A DNA stretch of 64,000 nt from assembly GCA_023395555.1 (NCBI GenBank), contig JAEWYQ010000024.1, forward strand, positions 1 through 64,000, given 5' to 3'. This document shows, in pieces, positions 1 to 10,580 of the stretch (position 1 is its first letter; each line of letters opens with the position of its first letter). Under the pieces are notes generated by a model. It saw only the letters and a program-made list of their open reading frames with translations. It made no database searches and had not been told where the DNA came from. The DNA is from Bacillota bacterium (GTDB taxonomy: Bacteria > Bacillota > Clostridia > Lachnospirales > Lachnospiraceae). The position numbers were made by a program, and so were the translations under genes.

Positions 1-743
1 GTATTGGCGATATTGGTGTACCTCCCAGGCACGGACAGCCATCGTAGAGCATTGTTAGAGCCGGTTTTGCGGACCGTATCCACGAAAATCCGGTTGAATT
101 CATTAATAACCGCCGTGTCCCGGGCAACATTGCTGCCTTCCCCCGTCACCTCATTCATGGATTCAAAAATCACATGCTCATCGTAGTCCTTAAAGCGTTC
201 CGCAATTCTTTTCCATACTCCTGCAAATTTTTCTTTTACAGGCCCCAGATTCTCGGCGCTGACCCTGAGCCAGCCCATCTGCTCCGCTCCGTCATGATGG
301 ATGTTTATTATCACATACATGTTGAGATTCACCGCATAATCCACGATGTCCTGTACCCGGCTCATCCATTTTTCATCAATGGCATATGCATTGGTATCAT
401 CAATCATCGTCCCCCAGGTCACAGGTACCCTTATGGTATTGAAGCCCATATCGTGAAGAGCCTTCAGCAAGCCCTGGGAGGTCTCCACATTCTGCCATAC
501 GGTTTCACCGGGGGTAAAGCCAGTATGTCCGTCCATGGTGTTCCCCAGGTTCCAGCCGGTTCCCATCTCCGCGACAATCTCCTTGGCACTCAGTTCCCTA
601 AAAGGCATCCGGGCACTCACTGTCTGGGTGTTTTCTGCCGCCAGCGCCTGCCTGACCAATACGTTCCCCTCGAAAGACGATATTGCCAGCATCAGAACCA
701 TGATGCAGGTCAATAGCTTTATTCCAATGTTCTTATTTTTCAA
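1..743 (-). CDS. Secreted glycoside hydrolase family 5 glucanase (C-terminus outside window)
   Basis: The N-terminal 247 codons of a GH5 endoglucanase-like enzyme (endo-beta-1,4-glucanase, xyloglucanase or mannanase class), running off the left edge. Translation begins at TTG 743, about 8 nt after an AAGGGGGG Shine-Dalgarno, and gives a classic signal peptide: KNKN, a hydrophobic core, then ALAA near residue 36. The GWNLGNTMDG motif that opens GH5 barrels follows, then IINIHHD and the acid/base FESMNEV with Glu198. The nucleophile Glu lies beyond the window. The start overlaps the end of the YesL-like gene by 11 bp, so the two are probably co-translated. The importer upstream in the operon would take up the oligosaccharides released. 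GH5 membership is clear; the exact substrate is not. Confidence 0.85.
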   Translation of the reverse strand, partial: MKNKNIGIKLLTCIMVLMLAISSFEGNVLVRQALAAENTQTVSARMPFRELSAKEIVAEMGTGWNLGNTMDGHTGFTPGETVWQNVETSQGLLKALHDMGFNTIRVPVTWGTMIDDTNAYAIDEKWMSRVQDIVDYAVNLNMYVIINIHHDGAEQMGWLRVSAENLGPVKEKFAGVWKRIAERFKDYDEHVIFESMNEVTGEGSNVARDTAVINEFNRIFVDTVRKTGSNNALRWLSVPGRYTNIAN

Positions 744-1389
744 CTTCGGGCCCCCCTTTTGTCTCCTTCTTCACGGCTCCGGGCTCTTCTTCAATCTTCC
801 GGAAGAAATACAGGGCAAACCCGCTCACCGTCAGCATGAAACAGGCAGGCCCTATCAGAATTCCCAAAAAGATCGTCGTGGAGTTAAACAGGAATAACAT
901 GCCTTCCAGTGCCAATAAAATCACCAGGAAAATAGTTCTCACGAAATACCTCACGGAAATATCCACGGAATTTTTCAAGGTTCTGAAAAAGGTATTCTCA
1001 TATCTTGCGCTTAAAGGAAAGGCATAGAGAAATGCGATCCCAAACACAAAAGCCGCTATCATGCCAAAGATAAGCAATAGAATCGGATTATTTTCTATCT
1101 TATTAAATAACTCAAAATCCAGGTATACAATATAGGAACAAAACAGGCAGGCCAGCCCCAGGGGAATCCCCTGTTTCCAGTTTTTCCGAAAAGCCCGGAT
1201 GAACTCCCTTCCCACATATCCTTCCGTATCATCCACCATCTTCAGTGTCACCGCATAGGCCGCTACCGTGGCGGCCCCTATGGTGATCACGGGCAGAGAG
1301 AATAACAGCCACAGGAAATTAAGCTTTATCATATCCCACAGCCTGGATAAAAATTTGTAAAGGGTACTGTCTGTGCTGAACATCTTCAT
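733..1389 (-). CDS. YesL-like (DUF624) membrane protein
   Basis: A 218-residue membrane protein with four or five hydrophobic segments. It has the N-terminal pattern of the YesL/DUF624 family: a short amphipathic stretch, then LNFLWLLFSLPVITIGAATVAAY. The family is usually encoded beside CUT1 sugar importers of the YtcP/LplB type, as here, where it sits 22 bp downstream of the binding protein. Its molecular role is not established; it may assist transporter assembly or function. The tail is charged and lies inside the cell by prediction. Its stop overlaps the GH5 start. The ribosome binding site is weak, which suggests coupling to upstream genes. Confidence 0.8.
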   Translation of the reverse strand: MKMFSTDSTLYKFLSRLWDMIKLNFLWLLFSLPVITIGAATVAAYAVTLKMVDDTEGYVGREFIRAFRKNWKQGIPLGLACLFCSYIVYLDFELFNKIENNPILLLIFGMIAAFVFGIAFLYAFPLSARYENTFFRTLKNSVDISVRYFVRTIFLVILLALEGMLFLFNSTTIFLGILIGPACFMLTVSGFALYFFRKIEEEPGAVKKETKGGPEVEK

Positions 1390-1411
1390 AGGGCTAACCT
1401 GCCTTTCCGTA

Positions 1412-3178
1412 TTATTTTCTTAAAGGAGCCTGCAGGGCGTTCCTAAGAGCCGCCTCATTCTCACACCACTTGACACATTTATCATAGCCATAGGATTTTG
1501 CTTTTCCGCGCATCTCGTTGACAGCCGCATTGAATTCCGCATCATCCTTCGCATAAATGGCCCTCCAGGAGTAATCCTTCAAACAGGTGGCAACCTGCTG
1601 CCAGGTAGCTTCAAAGGCTGCATCCCTTGCGCTTTCCGAATAGCTGGTGGGGATATCCACCACATAGCTTCCCTTGCTCATATATTCATCCACCGTCTTG
1701 CTGCCTGTGGTCTGTCTCCAGTCCCTCTCCGTATCACAGCGGCCTTCCGGCACCTGGGTGCTTGCCCAGAAATCGCTGTTATACCGTTCGCCCGATTCCG
1801 GATTGATATCCGAGGTCGTCCAGGTGGTGTTATTGATCTGGAACGCTCCGTCATTAAAGGAAAGTCCGCCCCATTCCTCCGGCATCAGCACGGTTCTGTC
1901 TTCCTTGCATTTTAGACCGAAGTCCGTGAAATAGGTCTTTCCCTCTTCATTGTAATCCCAGCAAAGCCCCTTGGGACCGTAATCCACCGTCAGTCTTCCC
2001 TCCGGTGTGCACAGCCAGTTAATAATCTCCATGCAGAGCTCGGGGTACTGGGTCTTGGAGCAGATGGACCACACCCGGTTGCCTCCCAGGGTGCTTAAGC
2101 CTGCTACGATGGGGGTAGCCTCGTCGGGCTTCAGGCTCAGCATCATTTTATTCTGGCCGTAATGCTCTTCCTTATTGTATGCCATGGAGCCCGCATAGTT
2201 GAAGATGGAGAAGAAGACGCCTCCGTTCTGCACCTTTGCAATCATTTCATCATAGGTCTGTGTCATGGAGTCCGGATCCAGCAGACCCTTTTGGTACAGC
2301 TTGTTGAACCACTCCAGCATTTCCAGATAGGGGCTGCCGGGAGCCAGGGCCTCATAATATTCACCGTTGGTTACATTGTAGTGGCCGAAGCCCATTTCAT
2401 CATAGCCGTAATATGCCGTAGCCAGAGCCTTTACATACATGACATAATTGCCGTCCCAATCCGGCCACAGAGACATGGCATAGGTAGGCTTTCCGTTGTC
2501 ATCGACAGGGCAGATGGCTTTCATCTGCTCCAATACCTTCATTAAATCCTCCAGGTTGCCCACCTTGGGCTTACCCAGCTGCTGATACAGATCCCAGCGG
2601 ATATCCCAGGTATAGAAGAAGGCATCATGGCTTTCACTGCTGGAGGCCACATTGTGTCCAAAGCCATAGATCGTATCCGCCTCGCCGATCAGCTCGCCTG
2701 CTTCATTCTTCGGTGCGGACACGAATTTATTCTTTTCCAGGGCATCCTGCATATGCTCCCAGATGTAGGGACCGTATTCCTGTACCAGGTTATCTTCCTC
2801 CCAGTCATACAGAAGGCCGGCTTCCACAGCCTGCATATACTTCTTGCCATCTGCACCCCATACGATGATGTCGCCCAGATCCTGTGCTTCCATCCGGGTC
2901 TCATATACTCCATCGCTGTCGGGAACGAGATTAATCTTTACATTGAATTTATCTTTTAATATTTTGCCAAACCAGCCCTGCATCTCACCGGAGAAGTTCG
3001 CCAGTTGACTGTAGACCGTGAGGGTGATCTCCTCCCTCTGCTTTTCGGGAGCTTCGGTCCCTTTTGGGTTATCACCGGGCTTTTCATCGGGCTTTTTGGT
3101 TGTCCCGCAGGCAGTCAGACTGGTAACAGCCATCATTACAGCCAGAACCAATGCCAATAATCTTATTCTTTTTTTCAT
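1412..3178 (-). CDS. ABC transporter substrate-binding lipoprotein (CUT1, LipO-like)
   Basis: A 588-residue extracellular solute-binding protein. It starts with a lipoprotein signal peptide, MKKRIRLLALVLAVMM, with lipobox LTAC near residue 24, followed by a charged linker. The size, WFGKILKDKFNV early motif and many aromatic residues fit the large binding proteins that work with YtcP/LplC permeases on oligosaccharides. A strong AAGGAGG site precedes ATG 3178. It follows the two permease genes by 48 bp and must share the ATPase (MsmX-like) encoded elsewhere, since none is present here. The ligand cannot be read from sequence; the neighbouring GH5 suggests a beta-glucan or hemicellulose oligosaccharide. 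Confidence 0.88.
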   Translation of the reverse strand: MKKRIRLLALVLAVMMAVTSLTACGTTKKPDEKPGDNPKGTEAPEKQREEITLTVYSQLANFSGEMQGWFGKILKDKFNVKINLVPDSDGVYETRMEAQDLGDIIVWGADGKKYMQAVEAGLLYDWEEDNLVQEYGPYIWEHMQDALEKNKFVSAPKNEAGELIGEADTIYGFGHNVASSSESHDAFFYTWDIRWDLYQQLGKPKVGNLEDLMKVLEQMKAICPVDDNGKPTYAMSLWPDWDGNYVMYVKALATAYYGYDEMGFGHYNVTNGEYYEALAPGSPYLEMLEWFNKLYQKGLLDPDSMTQTYDEMIAKVQNGGVFFSIFNYAGSMAYNKEEHYGQNKMMLSLKPDEATPIVAGLSTLGGNRVWSICSKTQYPELCMEIINWLCTPEGRLTVDYGPKGLCWDYNEEGKTYFTDFGLKCKEDRTVLMPEEWGGLSFNDGAFQINNTTWTTSDINPESGERYNSDFWASTQVPEGRCDTERDWRQTTGSKTVDEYMSKGSYVVDIPTSYSESARDAAFEATWQQVATCLKDYSWRAIYAKDDAEFNAAVNEMRGKAKSYGYDKCVKWCENEAALRNALQAPLRK

Positions 3179-3226
3179 ATTATTCCATATCCTCCTTTAT
3201 TTCATGAGTCCATATTGATACCATAA

Positions 3227-4195
3227 TCAGCCCTTAACAGCGCCCAGCATAATCCCCTTTTCAAAATACCTCTGCATAAACGGATAGATCATCAGGATGG
3301 GGATGATGGATACCATGGAAATGGTATATTTAATCACCTTGGAATTCAGGGCGCTCTGTACGATGCCTTCCGTAACCGCCGATCCTGCCCCGTTCAGCAA
3401 GGCTCCTATATTGGAGCTGGTGGTCAGATACAGGTAAAGACGGTGCTGCAGGGTATATAATTGCGGTGAATTCTGCATCAGAATCAGGGAATCCGTAAAG
3501 GAGTTCCAGTGCCCCACCGCACCAAAGATGGCGATGGTGGCCAAGATGGGTTTACACAGCGGCCATATGATACTCCTGAAAATGGTGATATAGCCCGCCC
3601 CATCCATGAATGCACTCTCTTCCAGCTCTGCCGGAATGGATTCGATATAGGTCTTCACCAGAATGATATTATAAGGAGCCACAATGCCGGGAATGATATA
3701 TGCCATAAAATTATTGGTCAGTCCCAGCATGGACATATTCAGATACCAGGGAATCATTCCCGCATTGAAATACATGGTGATTACCAAAAACCGATACCAG
3801 AATTTCCTCTTCCACATCTGCTGTTTGGTGACCAGGTATCCCACAAAGGCGGAGGCCACCACCATAAGAACCGTACCGATCAGGGTTCTGGAAATGGAGA
3901 CGAAAAAAGCCCGGCCCACCTCGCTTGCTTTCAGCAGATTCACATAGTTATCCACATTCAGCCCTCTCGGTATGAAGTTGATCATTCCCTTTCCTACCAG
4001 ATCATTGGAGGAAATCGTATTGATAAATAAATAATAGAAAGGAAAGATACAGCTTATGGTAAATATGATGAAGAAGGAGTGGTTTACTATATGGAATACC
4101 ACATCCCCCGGCTTCCGCTTATACATCCGCCTCCGCTTCTTTTCATACCGCTTTTCTTCCTTCTCATTGTTTCTTTCCCGTGCTGATTTTGCCAT
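3227..4195 (-). CDS. ABC sugar permease, YtcP/LplC type
   Basis: A 322-residue inner-membrane permease of the MalG class. A very basic N-terminus (KEEKRYEKKRRR) precedes six predicted membrane spans. The cytoplasmic EAA loop is visible as IPAELEESAFMDGAGYITIFRSIIWPL, and the C-terminus ends in GIMLGAVKG, typical of YtcP/LplC proteins. ATG 4195 has a GGAGG site and lies 11 bp behind the partner permease. It pairs with that protein to form the channel for the binding protein encoded next. Confidence 0.9.
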   Translation of the reverse strand: MAKSARERNNEKEEKRYEKKRRRMYKRKPGDVVFHIVNHSFFIIFTISCIFPFYYLFINTISSNDLVGKGMINFIPRGLNVDNYVNLLKASEVGRAFFVSISRTLIGTVLMVVASAFVGYLVTKQQMWKRKFWYRFLVITMYFNAGMIPWYLNMSMLGLTNNFMAYIIPGIVAPYNIILVKTYIESIPAELEESAFMDGAGYITIFRSIIWPLCKPILATIAIFGAVGHWNSFTDSLILMQNSPQLYTLQHRLYLYLTTSSNIGALLNGAGSAVTEGIVQSALNSKVIKYTISMVSIIPILMIYPFMQRYFEKGIMLGAVKG

Positions 4196-4206
4196 TCCGA
4201 TACCTC

Positions 4207-5661
4207 CTACATAATACTTTCGCCGCGGACCAGCTTGGATATTCCGTTAGCGCTGAATAAGAGCGCCACACTGACCAATGATTTCACCATACCTACCATG
4301 GTGGACAGGGATATGGCTCCGTCCTTGATACCTGATTTATAAACATACAAATCCAGAACCGTGATCATATCGGTATTGGTAGCATTCTCAAACACCAGGT
4401 ACTGATCCATGCCGTTGCTCAAAATTCCTGCCACCGACATCAGGAGCAATACCATATAGGTAGGAATCAGTCCGGGCACGGTAATATGCCACATCTTCTG
4501 AAAGCGGCCCGCACCGTCCACAATAGCCGCCTCATAAAGCTGCTGGTCAATTCCGGAGATGCCGGCAATATAGATAATCGCACTCCAGCCAATGCCCTTC
4601 CACATTCCCCAGGCCAGCATCTTCAGCCAGATATGGCCGGAGCCCATCAGCATGTTCTTTCCTTCCGTCCATACTCCCGCATTCATGAAAATGCTGCTGA
4701 TAAAGCCGTCGGATGCAAAGATAGCAAGGGCGATGGCATAGACCAGAACCCAGCTTATGAAGTTGGGAATCGTCGTAAAGGTCTGTACAAATCTTCGGAT
4801 GGCATTGTTCTTAATCTCGGACAGAAAGATGGCAAACGCCATGGCACACCAGCTGGTGGCAATCCCCAGACCGCTCATGGCCAGGGTATTGCGAAGCACC
4901 CTTATAACATCATTGCGGGTGGCTTCATTCTCGAACAGCATGGTAAACCACCGAACGCCTACAAAATTATCTGCCGACAAGGTACCGCCGGAAACATAAT
5001 CATAAAAGGCATACCGCCATCCATAAAGGGGCAGGTAGCCAAATACAAAAGCCAATGCCGCAAAGGGCAGAAACATTAAAAACAGCTTATACTTGGATTC
5101 TATTTCGTACTTTGCCTCCGCCGCCGGTTTCGGCAGAAGAACCTGAGCAACCAGGGATACAATAAGGATCAAAACTGCTATTACAAAGAAAAAGAGCCAA
5201 TTTTTCAAGGGAAGGGAAGGAATTACCTTCTCCGGCCTGTTGGTAGCCGCCACCTGAGTATATGCCATATAAATGCCGAACAGGCCTGCCATCTGCACCA
5301 CAGTCCCCCCGATCCCGAACCAGCTGCCCAGCCTCTTTAATTTCAGACTTCCGATGGACATGCAGGCCATGGCTGCCACCGCTGCAATCCCCAGGCATGT
5401 TACTGCGGACGACAGGAAAAGCAGTACAAAGGAGCTCTCCTGAAGCCATCCCTGATTAAATGCACGAATTGTCTGGCTGGTCAGTCCGGAATAGGATATG
5501 CCTGAGGTAAACAAAGACATATTCCTGTTGACATACTCACATATTTTTGCCGGATTAATACCTGGAAAGAACATCATTACTACGGAAAGCAGTGCACCGA
5601 TTCGCACCGCATAATAAAGATATCCTGCTATTCTTTCCCTTGCTGAATTACTTCCATTCAT
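4207..5661 (-). CDS. ABC sugar permease, LplB/YteP type, with extra N-terminal membrane domain
   Basis: A 484-residue permease. The last 290 residues are a normal LplB-type permease with the EAA loop around YEAAIVDGAGRFQKMWHITVPGL and the end GESIM. The first 180 residues are an added region with about four membrane segments (near 20-40, 75-105, 115-135 and 150-175) that ordinary LplB proteins of about 300 residues lack. A GGGAGG site precedes ATG 5661. It opens the permease-permease-binding protein-YesL-GH5 run. The function of the extension is unknown. Confidence 0.87.
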   Translation of the reverse strand: MNGSNSARERIAGYLYYAVRIGALLSVVMMFFPGINPAKICEYVNRNMSLFTSGISYSGLTSQTIRAFNQGWLQESSFVLLFLSSAVTCLGIAAVAAMACMSIGSLKLKRLGSWFGIGGTVVQMAGLFGIYMAYTQVAATNRPEKVIPSLPLKNWLFFFVIAVLILIVSLVAQVLLPKPAAEAKYEIESKYKLFLMFLPFAALAFVFGYLPLYGWRYAFYDYVSGGTLSADNFVGVRWFTMLFENEATRNDVIRVLRNTLAMSGLGIATSWCAMAFAIFLSEIKNNAIRRFVQTFTTIPNFISWVLVYAIALAIFASDGFISSIFMNAGVWTEGKNMLMGSGHIWLKMLAWGMWKGIGWSAIIYIAGISGIDQQLYEAAIVDGAGRFQKMWHITVPGLIPTYMVLLLMSVAGILSNGMDQYLVFENATNTDMITVLDLYVYKSGIKDGAISLSTMVGMVKSLVSVALLFSANGISKLVRGESIM

Positions 5662-5767
5662 TCTCTACCTCCCAAAATCCACGGGTAACCGCATTTCATT
5701 TATTTCCATAAGACGCCCGCTGTTCTCTACGGAAAAGGAACAGAGTAAGGACTCTGCTCCTCTCTCT

Positions 5768-5802
5768 GAACTGACCCCTGTCTACTTGACAGGGGTCAGT
5801 TC
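5768..5802. repeat. Perfect 15-bp inverted repeat (GAACTGACCCCTGTC)
   Basis: The arms 5768-5782 and 5788-5802 are perfect complements around a 5-nt loop. No T-run follows on either strand, so a classical terminator is doubtful. It lies between the surface-protein gene and the importer operon, where a REP-like element or an mRNA-processing hairpin would fit. Confidence 0.75.
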
Positions 5803-5817
5803 ACCCTTTGTGAGCTC

Positions 5818-7620
5818 TTATTTTTTCTTCTTTTTCGCAACAACAATGCCTGCCGCTGCGGCTGCAGCCACCACCACTACGATGATAATGATGATTACCG
5901 CGGTATTAGGCCCTGATTCCGCAGGAGCCAGTGTCTCTACCGCCTCCGGTGTCACTTCCGGTGTTGCCTCCGGCGTAGCTACGGGGGTGGCCTCCGGTGT
6001 TGCTTCCGGTGTGGTCTCCGGCACTGCATCATTGGCAAATCCGCTTACCTTAAAGCTGATCTCGATGCTCTGGGTAGGAGGTGCATAGTAGGGCAGCGCC
6101 TCGATTGCCTTATTCCAGATATTTGCAAAAAGAATTTTCTGGAACTGTTTCGATTCCGGATCCAGATAGGGACTGGCCAGTTCAACAATAACCTTGCCGT
6201 CCATCTTAAGCACAACATCAGAAACCACTACCGCCTCATTCACCGGCAGATCAGTGGATATAAACAATAAGTTAAACAGTCCTTCTTCTCCAAGAATGGC
6301 GGCATCGTTGAACTTTCCGGAGAAATCATATCCGGTCAGAGATACGGTATAAGTGCCGTTTCCTTTCATTTCTACATCGGTAAAGGTACCGCCCTGGCCG
6401 ACCCATTCGCTGTCCTGAATAAAGCCCAACTGATCATAATAGCCGGATTCCAGGCCGTAGCTTGCATCGTCAAAGCTATTACGGAAGATCCAGGTAGGGG
6501 TCTGAACACCCAGATATGCGTGATAAGTGCCGTTGGGATCAAATTCATTTACAGGTCCCTGGTCCGCTGCCGCGCTGACATAGATGGAAGGTGTAATCTC
6601 AAAGGTGATTTTCTTGAAGGCCTTAGGCGCCTCTGCGAGATACTTGTCACCCCATTCATTATAGCCGCCGCCGATACGCAGGCACTGTGCCTCGGTATAA
6701 TCTCCCGTGCCCTCAGCCCAAATGGACTTGCCTGCCGAAAGATCTGATGCGACCTCCTTGCCATCCAGGTACACTTTTACATCAAAGGTGCTGTCGGGAG
6801 AGATCAGAGTTGAATCCTCTGCTACGAAACAGGGTGCCACGAACCAGGTATAAAGTATTTCCTGGGGAAATTCCAGAGACAGGGTGGTGGTTACGCCGTT
6901 CTTCAATTCTCCGTTCACAGCCGTCACTTCACCTTTATTGGAACCGCTGCCGTCACCATAGTACTGCGCATCCCATGCATTGCTTTCCGCAACGTCACCG
7001 CCGAAGGCGATAAAGGCAGGATAACTGGCATCACTGAGAACGGCCTGAGCAGCTGCCGTCTCAGCGGGGGCGGCTGCCTCTCCCTGCGTCAGGCTCTTCA
7101 GAGTTATGGTATACATGATTTCCGTACAACCGGAGGGAGCTTCCGGCAGATACTTGTCAGCCCACTCATTGTAACCGCCCTTGAGACGGACGGCCTGTGT
7201 TTCTGTATAAGTACCGGTACCCTCGTACCAGTATTCCTTTTCCCCAAGAGTCAGATCAAGGGTATCCGTGACATCCTTGCCGTCAATGGTAACCTTATCA
7301 ATGGTATAGGACAGCTCTCCCACACCCTCTGCAACGATGACTGGCGCCATATACCATGTACGGGTGGCTGCCTCAGGCAGTTTTACACCAATGGTAACTG
7401 TGTCCCCCACTTTCGCCATTGCAGTTGTGCCTTCGATGCCGCTGGCATTGTCTGCTTCGTTTGCCCAGCTTAAATTCCAGGCATCTGCCTGAGATTCTCC
7501 GCCGTATGCGAGGAACATCAGGTATTCGCTTTCTTCTGCCGCTGCCTTCAATGACAGGGCAGAAAGCATCATTGCGAATGCAAGAAAAGAGACGAATAAC
7601 TTTTTCATTTTCCTTTTCAT
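5818..7620 (-). CDS. Cell-surface protein with repeated beta-type domains and C-terminal membrane anchor
   Basis: A 600-residue exported protein. ATG 7620 is preferred over an upstream ATG because AGGAGGG lies 8 nt before it. A signal peptide (about residues 1-28) is followed by two homologous domains of about 145 residues. Both carry the signatures YEGTGTYTE/WAEGTGDYTE, KGGYNEW/GGGYNEW and DKYLPEAP/DKYLAEAP. A more distant third domain comes next (YHAYLGVQTPTWIFRNSF to SFKVSGF). Then there is a Pro-Glu-Thr spacer of PEATPEATP type, a hydrophobic span and KKKKK at the end. There is no LPXTG. The layout suggests a membrane-tethered carbohydrate-binding protein feeding the downstream importer; binding is inferred from context, not from a recognised family. 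Confidence 0.8.
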   Translation of the reverse strand: MKRKMKKLFVSFLAFAMMLSALSLKAAAEESEYLMFLAYGGESQADAWNLSWANEADNASGIEGTTAMAKVGDTVTIGVKLPEAATRTWYMAPVIVAEGVGELSYTIDKVTIDGKDVTDTLDLTLGEKEYWYEGTGTYTETQAVRLKGGYNEWADKYLPEAPSGCTEIMYTITLKSLTQGEAAAPAETAAAQAVLSDASYPAFIAFGGDVAESNAWDAQYYGDGSGSNKGEVTAVNGELKNGVTTTLSLEFPQEILYTWFVAPCFVAEDSTLISPDSTFDVKVYLDGKEVASDLSAGKSIWAEGTGDYTEAQCLRIGGGYNEWGDKYLAEAPKAFKKITFEITPSIYVSAAADQGPVNEFDPNGTYHAYLGVQTPTWIFRNSFDDASYGLESGYYDQLGFIQDSEWVGQGGTFTDVEMKGNGTYTVSLTGYDFSGKFNDAAILGEEGLFNLLFISTDLPVNEAVVVSDVVLKMDGKVIVELASPYLDPESKQFQKILFANIWNKAIEALPYYAPPTQSIEISFKVSGFANDAVPETTPEATPEATPVATPEATPEVTPEAVETLAPAESGPNTAVIIIIIVVVVAAAAAAGIVVAKKKKK

Positions 7621-7887
7621 AAATATACCCTCCTGTTTTTTATGCACTTAATCGTTTTCGATGCGAAGCGTCAAGTGCTGTAGATACCTTACATTCACAG
7701 TTTATACGAATATCTGCCAGAAAAAAACCATTCCTTTTTTATATCTTATACGTATATTTTTTTACATTTGAATAAAGATGCCGCTTACGAACTCCTGCGC
7801 TGCCGCGTGGTTGCCTTCAGGCAACATCTACCCATGCGCACAGATTGTGCATTTTGTGCGGCATGTGCATCCTGCGGAGCATTTTAT

Positions 7888-7997
7888 CGTATAGGACGAA
7901 CTTTCCTATACGGCAAAAAACGGCTTTCGTGCCTCCTGCATACCGGTTTCCCCCCCCCAGGGGAATTCCGGTATGCAGAACACAAAAACCGTTTTGC
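7888..7997. repeat. Strongly folded intergenic element (two nested hairpins)
   Basis: The gap 7621-8031 holds dense inverted repeats. CGTATAGGA (7888-7896) pairs with 7904-7912. Immediately after, GCAAAAAACGG (7913-7923) pairs with 7988-7997, and CTGCATACCGG (7936-7946) pairs perfectly with 7968-7978 around a C-run. A 63-codon minus-strand reading frame (7817-8008) crosses it, but it has no convincing ribosome site and is best explained as a by-product. A non-autonomous repeat or structured RNA is possible. Confidence 0.6.
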
Positions 7998-8031
7998 TGC
8001 AGAGCCATATTCGCACTGCTTACTGCGCTTT

Positions 8032-9630
<1,599 letters not shown>

Positions 9631-9691
9631 TCAATGATGTATGATGTTTTCATACTGATGAATCCGACTTTCCACAGAATGGAGCCCCACT

Positions 9692-10501
9692 ATGATTGTT
9701 CATGCCATCGGCTTAAATTACACCCACAGCAGCCACTTCTCCATCCAACGGCCAAACGGCTCCGGAGATTATCTTTTTCTATGTTTCAGAACCCCGGCCA
9801 TCCTTTGCCTGGAGGGGAAGGAATACCGGGCGGAGAAGAATTCCGCCATTTTATTCAACCGGGGCACGCCTCAGGTCTACCGTGCCGGCGGCTCCTATTA
9901 TACCAATGATTTTATCCATTTCGACGCAAAAGCGGAGCCGGATCTTCACAACCTTCCTCTGGATGTTTTGATGCAGCTCCCTTCTACCAAACAGATTGGC
10001 AGAATATTAAAGGATTTATACCTGGAATATATCTCCACGAATGCAAAACGGGCGGAGTCCATGGATCTGCTGCTGAGACTGCTATTCGTAAAGCTCCATG
10101 AGCTGACAACCTATCAGCCCGAGGATACAGTTGCCTATGGCTATTATGATTCCCTGCTGGGCCTTCGCTCCATGATTTACCGCCATCCCGAAGAAAAATG
10201 GACGGTAGCCCGCCTCGCCCATCAGGTAAGTCTCAGTCCCTCCCATTTTCAGCGATTATACCGGAAGACCTTTGGGACCACCTGCATTGCCGATGTCATC
10301 TCCTGCAAGCTCCAATATGCCAAGACCTCCTTAACGGCAACCAGCGATACGGTCCGCGATATAGCCGCCCGGTGCGGTTATGAAAATGAAGAGCATTTCA
10401 TGCGCCAGTTTAAGCAGTATATGGGAATGACACCCACGGAATACAGACTGATGAACCATGAATTCCGTCCGGCGGGTTTACCCGGCAAACCACTCGGCTG
10501 A
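9692..10501 (+). CDS. AraC-family transcriptional regulator
   Basis: A 269-residue regulator with an N-terminal cupin-like sensor (about 1-150) and a C-terminal double helix-turn-helix (about 165-262: WTVARLAHQVSLSPSHFQRLYRKTF, then VRDIAARCGYENEEHFMRQFKQYMGMTPTEYR). GGAG lies 8 nt before the ATG. It is divergent from the GH51 gene, so it probably activates arabinofuranosidase expression in response to a pentose or oligosaccharide. The inducer is unknown. Confidence 0.88.
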   Translation: MIVHAIGLNYTHSSHFSIQRPNGSGDYLFLCFRTPAILCLEGKEYRAEKNSAILFNRGTPQVYRAGGSYYTNDFIHFDAKAEPDLHNLPLDVLMQLPSTKQIGRILKDLYLEYISTNAKRAESMDLLLRLLFVKLHELTTYQPEDTVAYGYYDSLLGLRSMIYRHPEEKWTVARLAHQVSLSPSHFQRLYRKTFGTTCIADVISCKLQYAKTSLTATSDTVRDIAARCGYENEEHFMRQFKQYMGMTPTEYRLMNHEFRPAGLPGKPLG

Positions 10502-10580
10502 ACATACAAGAATAGCATTGTATACAAGAATGGCATTATAGCATTATATAAGGAATAACAGAATCTCCGGCTGCGGCTCT

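Noticed and set aside
7817..8008. 63-codon minus-strand frame over the folded element
   Set aside because: It crosses several perfect inverted repeats, has no convincing ribosome site and no domain-like composition; the DNA structure explains the region better.
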